A DNA stretch of 64,000 bases, from NCBI RefSeq assembly GCF_001039355.2, contig NW_019775996.1:62001-126000 (forward strand). Reading direction: 5' to 3'. Below the pieces are notes generated by a model that saw only the letters and a list, made by a program, of their open reading frames with translations, did no database searches and was not told where the DNA came from. Origin of the DNA: Lingula anatina. Taxonomy: Eukaryota; Brachiopoda; Lingulata; Lingulida; Lingulidae. How positions within the stretch are numbered: position 1 is the first letter of the stretch; each line of letters begins with the position of its first letter. Below, in pieces: positions 47,815-59,871 of this stretch. The translations under genes were made by a program, and so were the position numbers.

Positions 47815-48078
47815 ATATAGGTGAAGAGTTAGACGCAACAAGTACATTCGACAAACTCTCCGTTGAAAGTACCTCATTACTTTCGTGGAGCTGCTTTTCC
47901 AAGAAGAACGCACTTTGCTACTGCGGTGCTTTTGTTATTACGATCGAAGCAAATCGAAACCCATCTCTTTTTACAAAAGAGCGTTGAGTCATTGGAATGT
48001 CAACCATTGATTTATTTTGATCTTTCGGTTCCCCAGTGAATAGCACTCTTTGTTTATGTTCAACCGGCGGAGAAAAAC
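47813..48078 (-). repeat. Second copy of the chitin synthase upstream block, with poly(A)
   Basis: Homologous to 45722-45978 in direct orientation. On the minus strand the block ends in CCTATATGTTT followed by the A46 tract. This looks like a retroposed copy of a minus-strand transcript or a SINE-like repeat. No clear target-site duplication was found. Confidence 0.5.
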
Positions 48079-48250
48079 TACAATTAAGAGAATTAATTGT
48101 ATTTATGTAGCAAATGGTTTGTTTTAGTGGTGCTATTAACTTTTTGGTAATACATCAACGTTTTGTTTGGGTCTTGTGTCTGCACATTTTGACCTTAAGT
48201 AGTTGACCAAGACAAGGTAATAACAGATGTCCAGGGTTAAAGAATGTCTT

Positions 48251-48251
48251 N
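48251..48251. other. Single-N assembly join
   Basis: An isolated N between the chitin synthase side and the third aminotransferase copy. No obvious repeat spans it. Confidence 0.6.
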
Positions 48252-48282
48252 GCTGATGTCCTCGTGTGTGACCCATAGACAA

Positions 48283-48365
48283 GTATGTGTGTGTGTGTGT
48301 GTGTATTTGTGTGTGTTCTGGCGTGCGTGCGCGTATTTATTTGTGGCTGTGTGTATGTGTGTGTG
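48283..48365. repeat. (GT)n-rich imperfect microsatellite
   Basis: GT units interrupted by TAT, GCGTGC and similar changes. Confidence 0.8.
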
Positions 48366-49066
48366 CATTTGCATGAAAGCCGTGTTTATGATTAAGTTGG
48401 GTTGGACCCTCCTATATTGCGGCATATCACTATCGTCCTGTAAAGAGTGAAGACATTCCCCACGTTATCAAGTATAGCTATATACATTGGCATGTTTGTT
48501 ATAAATACCCACTATACAGAAGGGCGGGAGTCTTTATAAAGACAAATGTCGAGATCTTTTGCATTTAAGTACATTCATGTACGCATTTGACTGTATATGG
48601 GGCCTTTGGGAGTATGCACTTGCTACATATATGACTATCTTGTGAAAGGTAAAGGGCTGCCCAGTGAATGATGGCCACTGAAATCGTGTTTCATATTGCT
48701 GACTACTTTCTGTTATTGTAAGCAGCACGTGACGAGACGTAGGTAAAATAAATCCACTTACCATGCGCAAAATCATGTAAACATAGCATTCATCCGGAGT
48801 GAATAATTTATCCCTCCAATGCCTCAGTCGTAACACCCCCCCCCCAAAAAAAAAAAAAAATAAATAATAATAATAATCATAATAATAATAATAATAAATA
48901 AATTAATTAATTAATTAAAATAAAATAAAATCTGGGTCAACTGTGATCTCTGAATGTTGAGAATGTGAGATACATATTGATACTTTTTATTTCACGTTTA
49001 ATACCATCAGTTTTATTTATTCATTTATTTTTATATATCATTATTTTTATTATTTTCATGAGTAAG

Positions 49067-50923
49067 GAAGTGCAGCAGTATAGCAATACTACCGGTTACC
49101 CTCCGTTCAGGGACTGGTGTAAGAACTTCATTTTGGAACATCACAACCCCCCATGCTGGGGACGAGGTAAGAGCCTGGAACATAGCGAGTACAAGTTCAA
49201 TTGAACTGGAGCACACAGATCTAGAGTAACTTACTTCTAGGAAAAGTTGGCAAATCAATAGTGATAATAGTAATGAGGTAAGGTAAGGGCCAGAAACCGC
49301 TGCTTTACTTCATCGAAAATTGGTATGCAAACGCTCTTCATTGCCTATTTTTGTATTATTAACCCTAGATATCCTTGCAACTTCGAATTTTATTTCTGTA
49401 TTTCATTTTCAAGCAAACAACACAACGTTTTAGAGATTTATGGTAATTCATATAATATATATATATACTTTTTTTCTGTTGGAGCCTTGTTGGTTACTTT
49501 TTTGTTTATATATAGGTCATTGTTATTCAGTCTAGACAGTTTCTATATTGGAATTTAAAAAAAAAACTAATATAACAATTGAAGCGCCGAAATATTTTTT
49601 ACAATATTAGAAAAAAAAGTAATGCGCCATTTTTAAACTGTCTCTTTCCTCAGGTGAAAATGCCACCGACGTGATCGTAACCAACGGCGCTGCGGAGGCT
49701 GCCTTTAAGGTGCTGGAAATGTGCCTGGAGACAGACGACACCATCATAGTCCAGAATCCCACCTACGCCTCCGCCATCGACCTAGTGCAAGCTCTTGGCG
49801 CCAAACCTGTCGGCGTACCGGGAGACGGACGTGGAATATCACCCTTGCACTTGAGAGAAACCTTATCCAAATGGACTCCCGATGAAGTAAAGGATCCAAA
49901 TTCTGATTTCCCCAAATTGATGTATCTGGTACCCACGGGGGGTAACCCGACAGGGGAGAATATGACATTAGAGCGTAAGCAGGAAATATACGCCATAGCC
50001 AAGGAGTTAGATTTGCTCATTCTAGAGGACGACCCCTACTACTTTGTACAGTATACAGACTCTCGTGTGCCGAGTTTTCTCTCCATTGATACAGATGGGA
50101 GAGTAATGAGAGCAGACTCGTTCTCGAAAACCGTGTCTCCGGGGTTGCGTCTTGGCATCCTCAGTGGTCCAGCGCCCCTGGTGGACAAAATCGTAGCGCA
50201 CATTGGATCCACGCAGGAACATTCTAGTAATTTGTCGCAGGTGGCGCTGCTGATGGCCTTGAAGGCGTGGGGACAGGACGGGTTCCAGGAACATGTTAAA
50301 AAGATTCAAAGCGTTTATAAAGAACAGAGGGACGCCATGCAGTTGTCGGCAGAGAAATGGCTGAGTGGTCTAGCTGAGTGGGAGCTACCGGAAGCCGGAA
50401 TTTATTTTTGGATCAGGTCGGTACGAGTTTTTATTTTTCGTACTTTCACTGACACTTTCGTTCAAATAAAAAAAAAACAAGAGCTAAGTCTTTTCAGAGG
50501 GCCATGTGTAAGAAAAGTGTGTACACTTAACATGCTTTACACTCTTTGAATAAAGTTTATCATTATTATTTTTAAACACTAAATTATACCCTCTTCTCTA
50601 TTTTTATTTTGTTTTCAATGACATATGTATATTTCTTTCGCAGGCTGTTGTTGTTATTTTTTCTCTGTTTTAGAAATTTGTATTTTTTATTCAGGATAAA
50701 GGACGTACAAGACTCCAGAAAGATCGTTGAAGAAATTCGCAAGCACTATCAGATTGGTGTGTCACCCGGGTTTGCATTTTCTACCAATCCAAGCGACCTC
50801 TCGCCGTTTGTGCGGGTCTCATTTTCCTACGTGGCACCAGACACGATAGATTTTGCATTTCAAAAGCTCGCTGACGTCATCAGAGAGACACAGAAAACAG
50901 AAAGAAGAGAGCATGGAAGATAA
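49067..50923 (+). CDS. AADAT: AADAT-like aminotransferase, catalytic residues intact, first exon missing
   Basis: Exons 49067-49166, 49654-50416 and 50695-50923 join in frame (phases 1 and 2) to about 363 residues plus stop, equal to exons 2-4 of the complete copy. The active site is canonical: NPTYAS (ring-stacking Tyr), GGNPTGE (Asn), EDDPYYF (Asp, Tyr), ADSFSKT (Schiff-base Lys, codon 50127-50129) and FVRVSFS (substrate Arg). It should transaminate kynurenine and 2-aminoadipate with 2-oxoglutarate. Exon 2 ends at a donor 6 bp further on than in the other copies, adding about two residues (CWGRG). No exon resembling MDYRRFLN...GGLPNPSLFP is found between 48252 and 49066 or further left, so the model lacks its start. 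AATAAA follows at 51148-51153. It is plus-strand, like the truncated copy at 27837. Confidence 0.75.
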
Positions 50924-51147
50924 ACATGTATTAAGCTCTCTTTTGAAGTGTTGTAAAGAGATGACTCGAATATCAGGTTCATGTATATGGGAGAGGCAAC
51001 AGTTGGATATCAACATATTTATTTCTCAAGACGTTCACTGCGCATAAGACCTTTGCTAAAGAACTTTGTTACATGAAGTTTCATTACTTTTCTTCTAATT
51101 TGCAAGGTACACCTTATTAATTTAGTACCCTGCACATAATTACGATC

Positions 51148-51153
51148 AATAAA
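51148..51153 (+). terminator. Polyadenylation signal AATAAA
   Basis: About 225 bp after the stop of the third aminotransferase copy. Confidence 0.5.
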
Positions 51154-51508
51154 TCTCATTCAAATGTTCTAGTTTTAAAGTCACTCTGGTCATGAGGATG
51201 GAGACTGGTGAATTTCACTGGCGACGGCATGTAGTAGAATTTAAGATCTTGAAATCAGCTTCACATATACTCATTTTACCAAAGGCTGGAACGATTGACA
51301 CGGTATGCTTGGTGATATAAAGAGACAACTAATAAAGTTTCAAAGGCACTTGTTTTGCTTATAAAGATGGAATGCACACTAAAATCAGGGGTACTCGTGC
51401 ACCATTTCAGGTACCTAAAGTGATGCTTAGGCAGAGACGGTACCTGAACTCTTACGCAACGGATCAAACTTGAATTGAGTCAATGGTTAACAGGCATGGA
51501 TCCATGCA

Positions 51509-52427
51509 TGTCATATTTCCCTTTCATCTGAGAGTGCTGTCTTCTTGGTGGGATTATCAGCAGTGATGGATTAAGAGGGGGTCAAGAGGGTCCGGACCCC
51601 ACCTTCCGTTTCTGAAAAAATCACACTAATACAGTGGCGGATTTAGGGGGTTCTATAGAAAAGATCACACTAATTTTCTGCCCTTGAAATAATCATTTTG
51701 ATTCGCTGTTTCATATTTCTAAACCGTACCAAATGGCGCCATTTGCCGTCTAAAACACTCCAATGGGGCCGAGGGTCGGCTTCTTATCCGAGACCTGTCA
51801 TTTTAGGTGCCTTGGGGCCAGTGAAAGCAGTAACCCCCCCCCCCCCCACACCTCCCCTCAACTAATTACCTGTAAGAACCCGGTAAAGTGGCACGGTAAA
51901 CAGTGGCGGATTTAGGGGAGGGGGTTCTACCCCCCCCCCCCCCCCTTCAATTTCTGAAAAAAAGAAACTACCAAATATATATTTTTTCTTTAATTTCACA
52001 TCGTTGCAACTGCTTGAATGGAAAGCGCTCCAGCTTTAACACATTTGAAAGTTTGAACTATTCCCTCTTCTGGTGGGTATTGCTAAAGCTGAAATCATCC
52101 CACTGTGTTTCCATGATGATACCAAACCAAATCTCCGCTCAAAACAAAGTTAGTAAAAAGGGAATCTAGGAATGTTCCATGTTGGCTTCTCAAACAAGTC
52201 CTTCTGTACATCTTACATAAACTTCAACGTACGCGTTCAATGATAAGACATTTTCGGGGACTGGCGTTGTGCGTGAAAAAATACATATGTACGGCTCAAG
52301 GGGTATTGATTGTGAATCCATACATGAGCGTCCAAACTGTATAGTATAGCTAACCCGCCATGGTGCCATGTATGTCATACTGCCATTTCTTCTGAGAGTA
52401 CTCTCTTCTTGGTGGGATTATCAGCAA
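51509..52427. mobile_element. Cluster of CAGTGGCGGATTTAGG repeat ends
   Basis: CAGTGGCGGATTTAGGGG occurs at about 51634 and 51901, with a diverged CAGTGATGGATTAAGAGG at about 51561. A block ending CTTCTTGGTGGGATTATCAGCA occurs at 51540 and again at 52406 in direct orientation. It looks like several truncated copies of one short DNA element or SINE inserted into each other. No coding capacity. Confidence 0.5.
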
Positions 52428-52656
52428 GATATACAGTATTCTTTTTTATTTTAAAGTCATATCGCCGCTATTGCAATCATGCATTGTGCGTGTGTGTGTT
52501 TAATACCCTCCCCACCCCTCTTGCCTTTTTTATCAAGACTGTTCATGTGGTCATACAGAACCCGGGCAACTCCACAGTGGACATTAGAAATGGTAAAGAC
52601 TACTCAAAGTAAAACCGCCAAAGCGTGAACCGCTTTAGCTCTCGTCGTGCCGTTAA

Positions 52657-53388
52657 GCCCGCCGCACACAGAATTTTTCGCCGGCCGACAAAAGTCGGCC
52701 GATCGGTCGTTCTGGATGAGATCAGCGCACACACACGACAAGCTGTCGCAACAAAGCGCCGACTGGTGTGGTGAAAGTGACGTAGTTATCATCTCGTCCG
52801 CGAGGTGGGGCGTTGTTTAATTTAATCAGGAAAAGTTTCTGTAGGCCTATTTATATTTTATATCTGATATTGTAATGATAAGAGTTAAAATTAAATGTAA
52901 GAGTATAAAAAGATTAATTTAATTAATTTAATTGAAAAATGAGCAAATTGAAATGCCCAAATTTTCTAAACCAACGCAATACTCATAGACCATAAAAATA
53001 CAGCCTATAGGATGGCAACAGTTTGTCAGTTTAGACAGATTTAGTCGCCTCGATGCAGCGTTACGTCGTTATATGGTTTATGACGCTGAAAATTAAAAAA
53101 AAAAAAAAAAAAAAAAAACTAATACTAATAGAAAATTATAGGGCCTTCCATCATACTGAATTCTGACGTGGGCACGTGATATCAGATGGCGCAACCATTG
53201 ACTAACGATAATGATCAGCGCGACAAATTGTCGTAGGAAAGCGCACACACTACGGTACGACGTTTAAAAATCAAACATGTTTGATTCTCTCCCGACTAGT
53301 TGAAAAGTTGTCGTGGAGCAGCGCAGACAGGCCGATATTTTGTCGTAAGTGTGTCGGCCGACGAAAAATCGTTCTGTGTGCGCTGGGC
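52657..53388. mobile_element. 732-bp MITE flanked by TTAA
   Basis: The left end GCCCGCCGCACACAGAATTTTTCG pairs with the right end as its reverse complement (CTGTGTGCGCTGGGC), and CGGCCGACAAA follows in both arms. TTAA flanks both ends (52653-52656 and 53389-53392). TTAA targets are typical of piggyBac; a Harbinger-type 3-bp TAA cannot be excluded. It contains an A-run at about 53095-53119 and no ORF of note. Confidence 0.7.
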
Positions 53389-53392
53389 TTAA

Positions 53393-53661
53393 CGGTACAG
53401 GTGAGCCACTTTGGGTGTTTTCTCTTACGTACTTTGCCACACAGCAAAATAGAAATACCAGCAGACATGGCTTTATATGTGTAACCTGAGCACAGGGTAA
53501 AAATAGTATAACCGTGTCACCAGACGCAATATTCTGTGTGTGCAAGAAATAATAAGTTATCAATATTTTTTATACCTATTCAATAAAGAAGAGAAAGAAT
53601 TACACTGCATATTGCAAGTATGCCCTATTACAAGTATGCAGCTAATAACGGCAATGCAAAC

Positions 53662-53693
<32 letters not shown>

Positions 53694-54206
53694 CAGTATA
53701 TCCCTGTATAATAAATGCAACAGCAACATTGAAACCTGAGAGGTTTCTTTCACACAAAACGAGACAGTAATGCCTGCATACATAGCTCTTTTTAACAGCG
53801 TGAGCTTAAGAGTTAACACAATACAACTGTGTCACCAGTCAACACACAATGCGAGCTCCTTTTGTCCTCAAATACATTATGTTGAGGTCAGCGTCAGGTA
53901 ATAAACAGACGCCGTATTCCTCTCCACTTTTGAGCAGGTCTAAAAAGGAAAGGAAGAAACAGGGCGCATATTTCAGTTATCATCTTTATTAAAACTGTGA
54001 TAAATATGACAGTGAGACAGTTAAAGGCTGACTATAGTACTAGTAAGTGGTAACATTTAAGTGTGATCTCTGTGATCAAAGTCGCAGCATTGTGAACTTG
54101 AGAGAAAATTGAGCATTTTTGACAATTTTTGACCGAGTGATTCAACTCTAAGAGCAACAAAACTAGCTCAATCATCCTTTGTAAACTAGCAAAGAGACAG
54201 ACAGAC
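53393..54206. other. Intergenic and probable 5' flank of the TRIM gene
   Basis: A (CT)n tract at 53664-53694 is the only repeat seen. No promoter element is clear before the ATG at 54207. Confidence 0.45.
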
Positions 54207-56012
54207 ATGGCAGAAGCACTAGCAGCAGCTTTCACAGATAACCTCTTGAGTTGTAGCATCTGTCTGGGAGAGTATGAGGACCCCCGTGTGCTCCCTTGCT
54301 ACCATACATTTTGCTATGGTTGTATATGTGATCATGCTTCGCGCACACTGACTCCAAATAAGACATTTCTGTGTCCCATTTGTAGAGTAGAGGTCCAGTT
54401 TCCAGCTGGTGGACTTAATCAACTGAAGAAGAATTTTGTCTTCAGCAAGGCCAAGGACATCATAACCAAACAACAAGAGAGACAGACATTAGAAGAAAAA
54501 CAGTCCAATGCAGCAACAGTGACACAGGCCATTGCACAGATGACCATCAGTTGTGAGAAACATCCTAACAGTGAATTAAAATATTACTGTGAAGATGACA
54601 ATACTGTTGTATGTGGTGACTGTGCATCAACATATCATTACAGACATGGTATTGTACCAGTTGGTAAAGTTGCAAAAAGTAAGAGAGATAAAATTACAGT
54701 AGCCCTAGTAAAAACCATGAAAACAATGAACAGGTTTAAAGAGGCACTTGTCATGGAAACTGCCAATGAAACCGAGGACTCTCATATCAGGATAGCCACA
54801 ATCAAAGAAGTTAAAGAACAAGCTGAAAGTTTGCGCAAATTTATTGATCAAAGGGAAGAGACACTGATATCAGAAGTGAATTCTGCTTACGATATCAGAA
54901 AGAAGCAGAAGGAGGCAAACAAGAACATACTAGAATTCCACCATACATCACTGCAAAGTGCCTGTGACTTTGCCCATGGACTTATCGCTAATGGCACTGA
55001 CTCTGATATCATGGTTCACGCAAAATCTCTGACAGAGAGACTGGCATTGATGGAGAAAACACCTGTCCCAACTCTAGACACACCAGCACAGATATCATAC
55101 AAACCTGGTAAGATATCTACTGACGGACTGGAAGCCATGTTAGGACAGGTACAGACACAACCTCCATTAGCTGGACAGGGAACATATCCGAGATCAGCAC
55201 GATATCCTCCTGTTTTCTTTAGAGAAGGTAAAGTGTGAACATTCTTTTAGTTCTACGCTGAAAGATGACAGTGCAATGTACATAACTGGGTTGGCCATAG
55301 ATGAGGAACACGTGTTTGTCGTGGATTATGGACATGACAGAACCAAAATGTTCACACATACTGGGGATTTCAAGTATTACATTAAGGTAAGCAGTCCATT
55401 TGATGTGGCTGTGTCACAGACTGGTCACTTGTACATAACATCACGGGGTGACAAATGTGTCGAAGTGCACACTACCACAGGTCTACAGGTGACAACCATG
55501 GGTCAGGGTCTGCTGGAGGATCCACGGGGTATTACACTGAACAAACAAGGTCAGGTGATGGTTTGTGACAGTCGAAAAAGATCCATCTTCATATTCCATG
55601 CAGACAGCGGACAGTTCATGAACACTATTCCACTGAGTATGTGTACAGGCCCAATAAACATTGCAGTGAACAGTGTGAATGATAACATCGTGATATCAGA
55701 CTGGTCTAGACACTGTGTACATGTGCTGTCACCTACTGGTGATCAGCTGTACCAGTATGGCACACAAGGCAGTGGTGATGGTCAGCTGTATGGGCCACGT
55801 GGATTGTGCACAGACAGTTTTGGTCACATCTTCATTGCTGACTATTATAACCACAGGTTAGTGGCACTGAGTCCACAGGGACAGTTTATCAGATACATTG
55901 CCACTGGGATTGATGGATTGGAGTATCCCGTAGCATAAGCCATGAACCATGCTGGTCAACTGGTGGTGGCGGAAACAAATGGCATAGTTAAGACAGTCCA
56001 GTTCTCAAAGTA
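54207..56012 (+). pseudogene. Intronless TRIM protein (RING, B-box, coiled coil, NHL repeats) with a frameshift and a stop
   Basis: The first frame (54207-55238, 343 residues) has a canonical C3HC4 RING (C16, C19, C31, H33, C36, C39, C56, C59), one B-box type 2 (C116, H119, C128, D131, C136, C139, H144, H147) and a helical coiled-coil region (about 155-260). Near 55235 an extra base shifts the frame. The second frame continues as SFSSTLKDDSAMYITGLAID and carries NHL beta-propeller repeats (LEDPRGITLNKQGQVMVCDS, LYGPRGLCTDSFGHIFIADY) to a TAA at 55936-55938, after which AMNHAGQLVVAE continues to 56012. Such TRIM-NHL proteins are E3 ubiquitin ligases, often in innate immunity or RNA regulation. 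A 343-residue RING/B-box product could still be made. The lack of introns suggests a retroposed or lineage-expanded gene. Confidence 0.75.
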
Positions 56013-56293
56013 ACTATTGATTACATTGAACACTGTTGAAAATATGTCACAATATTGTTCACATTTATACTTGTAACAAAATAATTGAAACTGATCTAAT
56101 ATTTAAAACATGGCAGCAAGGCTGTCACAGGGACAAACATAAATACCAAAACTGACGGATATATTTCTTTGTAAAAATGCACACAGCTCAGAAGTATAAT
56201 TCAGTCAAATATTAATCCTGCCCTGCACTGATGCAGTGGGCATGTAGAAAGTGTAAACTAGGCTTAAGACCCTTTGAAAATCACTGTCATTTA

Positions 56294-56330
<37 letters not shown>

Positions 56331-57860
56331 TTTTTTTTATTATTATTATTATTTTGCTAATTTAGATGCAACCGTATGCAATGTCAAATGGTGTAATTCA
56401 AGTTTTAATTTGGCAAGTGTCAGGGCATAATAGTACCTAATGTACGTAATTAAACCTAATTAAAATTACTTATATATATTTTTAAAAAATGTTCAATTTT
56501 CATTTCACATCCATATAAAGCATTAGTTATTATTTTTTATCTAATCATACTATACTTAAATACTACTATATATCTACTGATGTATAATCTGGAGGTAAGA
56601 TTCAGCAGCAGACTCCAAAGTTGTGAAAAAAGTAATAAACTGGCCTGTGCAATCGGTCTCGTAAGGAGCACAGGGATCCTTATTATAAAAGGCTGGTTGG
56701 GGGGTTATCACACCTATACTACTCCCAGCACTTAAGACAGGCATTTTATAATGGTCTAATGTAATAAGTATTTGGTAATAATACTTTTATTGCAAGAAAT
56801 AACTGAACAGATTTTAAGAACAACATTACAACATTATTTAGACAGTCCTTAATTGTCAGTTCCTACTTGCAAAAATATTTCTTTTTTGTCACACTAAATG
56901 AAAATGTACATCATAGAAAATAAATATGAGTAAAACAAATTGACTTATGTTAAGCTAGCATCCTTCTTACATCAATAAAAATAATTATCTTACTTGCTGA
57001 CTAGTGAATACGCTAATACTGGTAGGGAAATCATCCTACTCAGAACACATTCAATCAACCTATGTTACTACCACACCTGTGTATAAAACAAAAAACATGC
57101 AAACATCTTGTTTGTGTATGTGTTATATAATAAAGACAAAATTTCTTTAGATTACTGAAATACCTGAAAATTGTAACAGTCAAAATGAGAGACCCAGTTA
57201 TGAAAATAAGTTCCAACAAAGCTACTGGAATTAGATTCAGCGATGCCCTATTAGTAACATTTCAAGCACAATCTTCCCAAACCACTTGTTTGTGGCTATG
57301 TTTTGGGCAAACTGGCCGGTTGCATGAAGCACATGGTTCACTACAATACAGTATTAAGTAGTTATAAGAAGTGGAGCCTTTGAATAAAATTTAAAAATCA
57401 ATGTTTTAAAACCAACGCTTTCTTTGGGGTCATAAATGACCCCACAAGAGTTTGTAACGCCACACTAATTGGTTGATCCCAGCAAAATACTGTAGAAGTG
57501 TGTAGGATTAGTAGACTGACAAACTCATACCAGGAAAGAAAATTCTGATAAAAAATAAAGAGATGACATATGAAATCATATGCCTGGGGTCGTAGATGAC
57601 CCCTCACGGTCACTTGAATGTTAATAAAGATTTGCACAGTATTGAAAATAGCAAATAGAATGTAAAACTATTCTCCAAAATTTAGGCAAACAAAGAACTT
57701 CAACTTTCACTTTTCTACCACTGGCGGTAATGGGATTGACTTCATACAGATAAAAAGAAATTGTGTCTGTCGAATCCAATGTACTCATTTGAATGGAAAC
57801 TTTGCCCATTTTTAGCATTTAGCTTTTTCACACCATTTTGACAAATGAAATTAGTATCAG
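56013..57860. other. Intergenic, no gene seen
   Basis: An (ATT)n microsatellite lies at about 56295-56354. The rest is AT-rich without supported exons. Confidence 0.5.
57426..57603. repeat. Pair of GGGGTCATAAATGACCCC palindromes
   Basis: Palindromes at 57426-57443 and 57586-57603 (GGGGTCGTAGATGACCCC) are 160 bp apart. They resemble the terminal or subterminal palindromes of a small DNA element. Confidence 0.45.
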
Positions 57861-57869
57861 CACCATCAT

Positions 57870-58640
57870 GACAAAAAAGGCAAACTCAGCGAAGAAAAGG
57901 GTGGGTTCTGGCCATGTTACAGAACAACTGACCACAGTTTCACACTTAAATCAATTATTAACAGATACACAAATCAAAATAAGAAGGTCTAAGCATGTTT
58001 TATCGATTTTAAAATGGCATTTGATTTGGTGTGGCAAAAACTTGGAATATGAGGAAAATTTTACAATCTGATTAAACATTTGAACAAAGATATTAAATTA
58101 GGAATCTATACAGGCAACAGTTATACCAAACCCTTTTTTTTTTTTTTTTTTTTTTTTTTGCTAAAATTGGAATCCACTAAAGCAGTAATCTAAGCCCAAC
58201 ACTCTTTAATATAATTATAGACGACATAAAAGAATCCTTTCACACATGCAAAACCACAGACAAGGTAGATGGTATCAACTACATACTTTATGCTAATGAT
58301 ATTGTCCTACTGTCAAGAACAAAGGACGGACTGCACAATCTTCTGAAAGAACTGGTACACTTAAAGTTTTGCAAATGGATTCTGCGTCTAAGAGAGCAGG
58401 CTAGCAATACCATGTCTAGAGTCGAGCTTCGCAGGTATCCTATTTTTTCAATTATAGCCAAACGTGTCCAAAGATGTTGTTTTAAACTGGAACAACTGCC
58501 AGATAATAGAATTTTAAGGTATGTGTATAATCTTGAGCACGATACAAAGGGAACACATGGACAGAATCCATCCAATCTTTTCATTATTATTTGTGTTTCT
58601 CCGAAGATAGCAATCCACCAAAGAAAATACTTCAAATAGA
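57870..58640 (+). pseudogene. LINE reverse transcriptase remnant
   Basis: Translation in shifting frames gives FIDFKMAFDLVWQKL near 57995 (motif A), LYANDIVLLSRTKDG near 58285 (motif C, with the second Asp of YADD region changed to YAND) and VELRRYPIFSIIAKRVQ near 58420, typical of the region after the reverse transcriptase. A T-run at about 58133-58159 and many stops interrupt it. It is a different and older element than the LINE at 40490. Confidence 0.65.
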
Positions 58641-59004
58641 AAACCTAGTAGAAAAATTGAACATAAAAATTGAAAAATTCTTTTAGCAGGTATTAAATAG
58701 CTAGACCTCAAACAAATTAAGGACATACAAAACAATTAAAATATCATTATTAAAATTACATAAAATGAGTGTGTCCTCCTTAGATATCAAAACACTGGTA
58801 AAAAGTAGAGTAAGTGGCCACGACCTGGCAATAGAAAGGGGCCGCGAGTGTGTGTGTGTGTGTTTACTTATAGCCTGCTGGTTACTAGTGGATAGGTGGT
58901 ATTGTTTTATTATTATTAAATTATTTTGCTGGAGAGAAATAAGAGTTCGTTATAAAGAGACACTGAAGACACTGAACATGCCTTGTCGACTCTGTCGGGT
59001 AGAT
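58641..59004. other. Flank of the LINE remnant, no gene seen
   Basis: A short GT run at about 58848-58863 is the only feature; a related TGTTTACTTA...GCCTG..GGTA block recurs near 62650. Confidence 0.4.
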
Positions 59005-59265
59005 TGTTGACAAATCCGCGTAACACACAAGAGCCCCCTCTCTCTACTTGAGATATTACCTCGTAGGTATCTAAATGCACTCGTTATTGACATTCGCTTA
59101 CAAAGCAATATTTGCAAATCCGCCTGCACGTTCTTCAGGTGTTAGTTTGTTGACAAATCCGCATAACAAATAAGACCCCCTCCCTCTGCTTGTCACCTCA
59201 TAGGTATCTAAGGGCATCTAGTGCATACGTCATTAAAATTCGCTTGCAGCGCCTCATTTACCCTC
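59005..59265. repeat. Direct repeat, two units of about 115 bp
   Basis: TTGTTGACAAATCCGC begins both units (about 59005 and 59147), followed in both by CCCCCTC, ACCTC.TAGGTATCTAA and ATTCGCTT.CA. Confidence 0.7.
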
Positions 59266-59499
59266 TAAAAAAAACTGCATTAAAAGTATATGGCGCCTCT
59301 TGGTTTTGCGGCTTGTGGAACTCTTCTCCTACTACTAATATTACATAATGTTTAACAGCATAATGACCATCAATTTTTAATAATAAAATATTAGTATCAT
59401 GGACATTCAGAAAATGTTACTAGCAAAGGTCTTCAGGCCCATGGAACTTCAAAGTCACACCTTGAAAATCCCAAAATGTAAACAAGATGGCACTGTTCT

Positions 59500-59800
59500 G
59501 AAATGGGTTTATTTCCATTTTTAACACTTTTTAACATAAAACAAAATTAACAGTTTACTGCCATTTTTATATGATCAACTAAGAAAATTGATGAGATGGG
59601 AAAAATATCAATAGAGCAGTGTTAAATGTACAATTTCCTCCATTCTGAGATTCTGAACATAGTGGATGATAGAATCTGACAAACTGCAGTGATATGAGTT
59701 TATTTCCATTTTTGACACTTTATTTTACAATACACGATAACAAGTTTACCATCATTTTTACATAATCAACTAACAATTTTGTAAAGATGCAGGAAATGTC
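59500..59800. repeat. Direct repeat, two diverged units of about 195 bp
   Basis: GGTTTATTTCCATTTTTAACACTTT near 59505 and GAGTTTATTTCCATTTTTGACACTTT near 59694 start two related blocks, both containing ACC/CTG..CATTTTTA.AT.ATCAACTAA. Confidence 0.6.
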
Positions 59801-59871
59801 AATCAAACACTTTTACGTATCTTATTAGTTCAATAATGAGACTGTTAACATGCCTAAGAATTGAATCTGAG

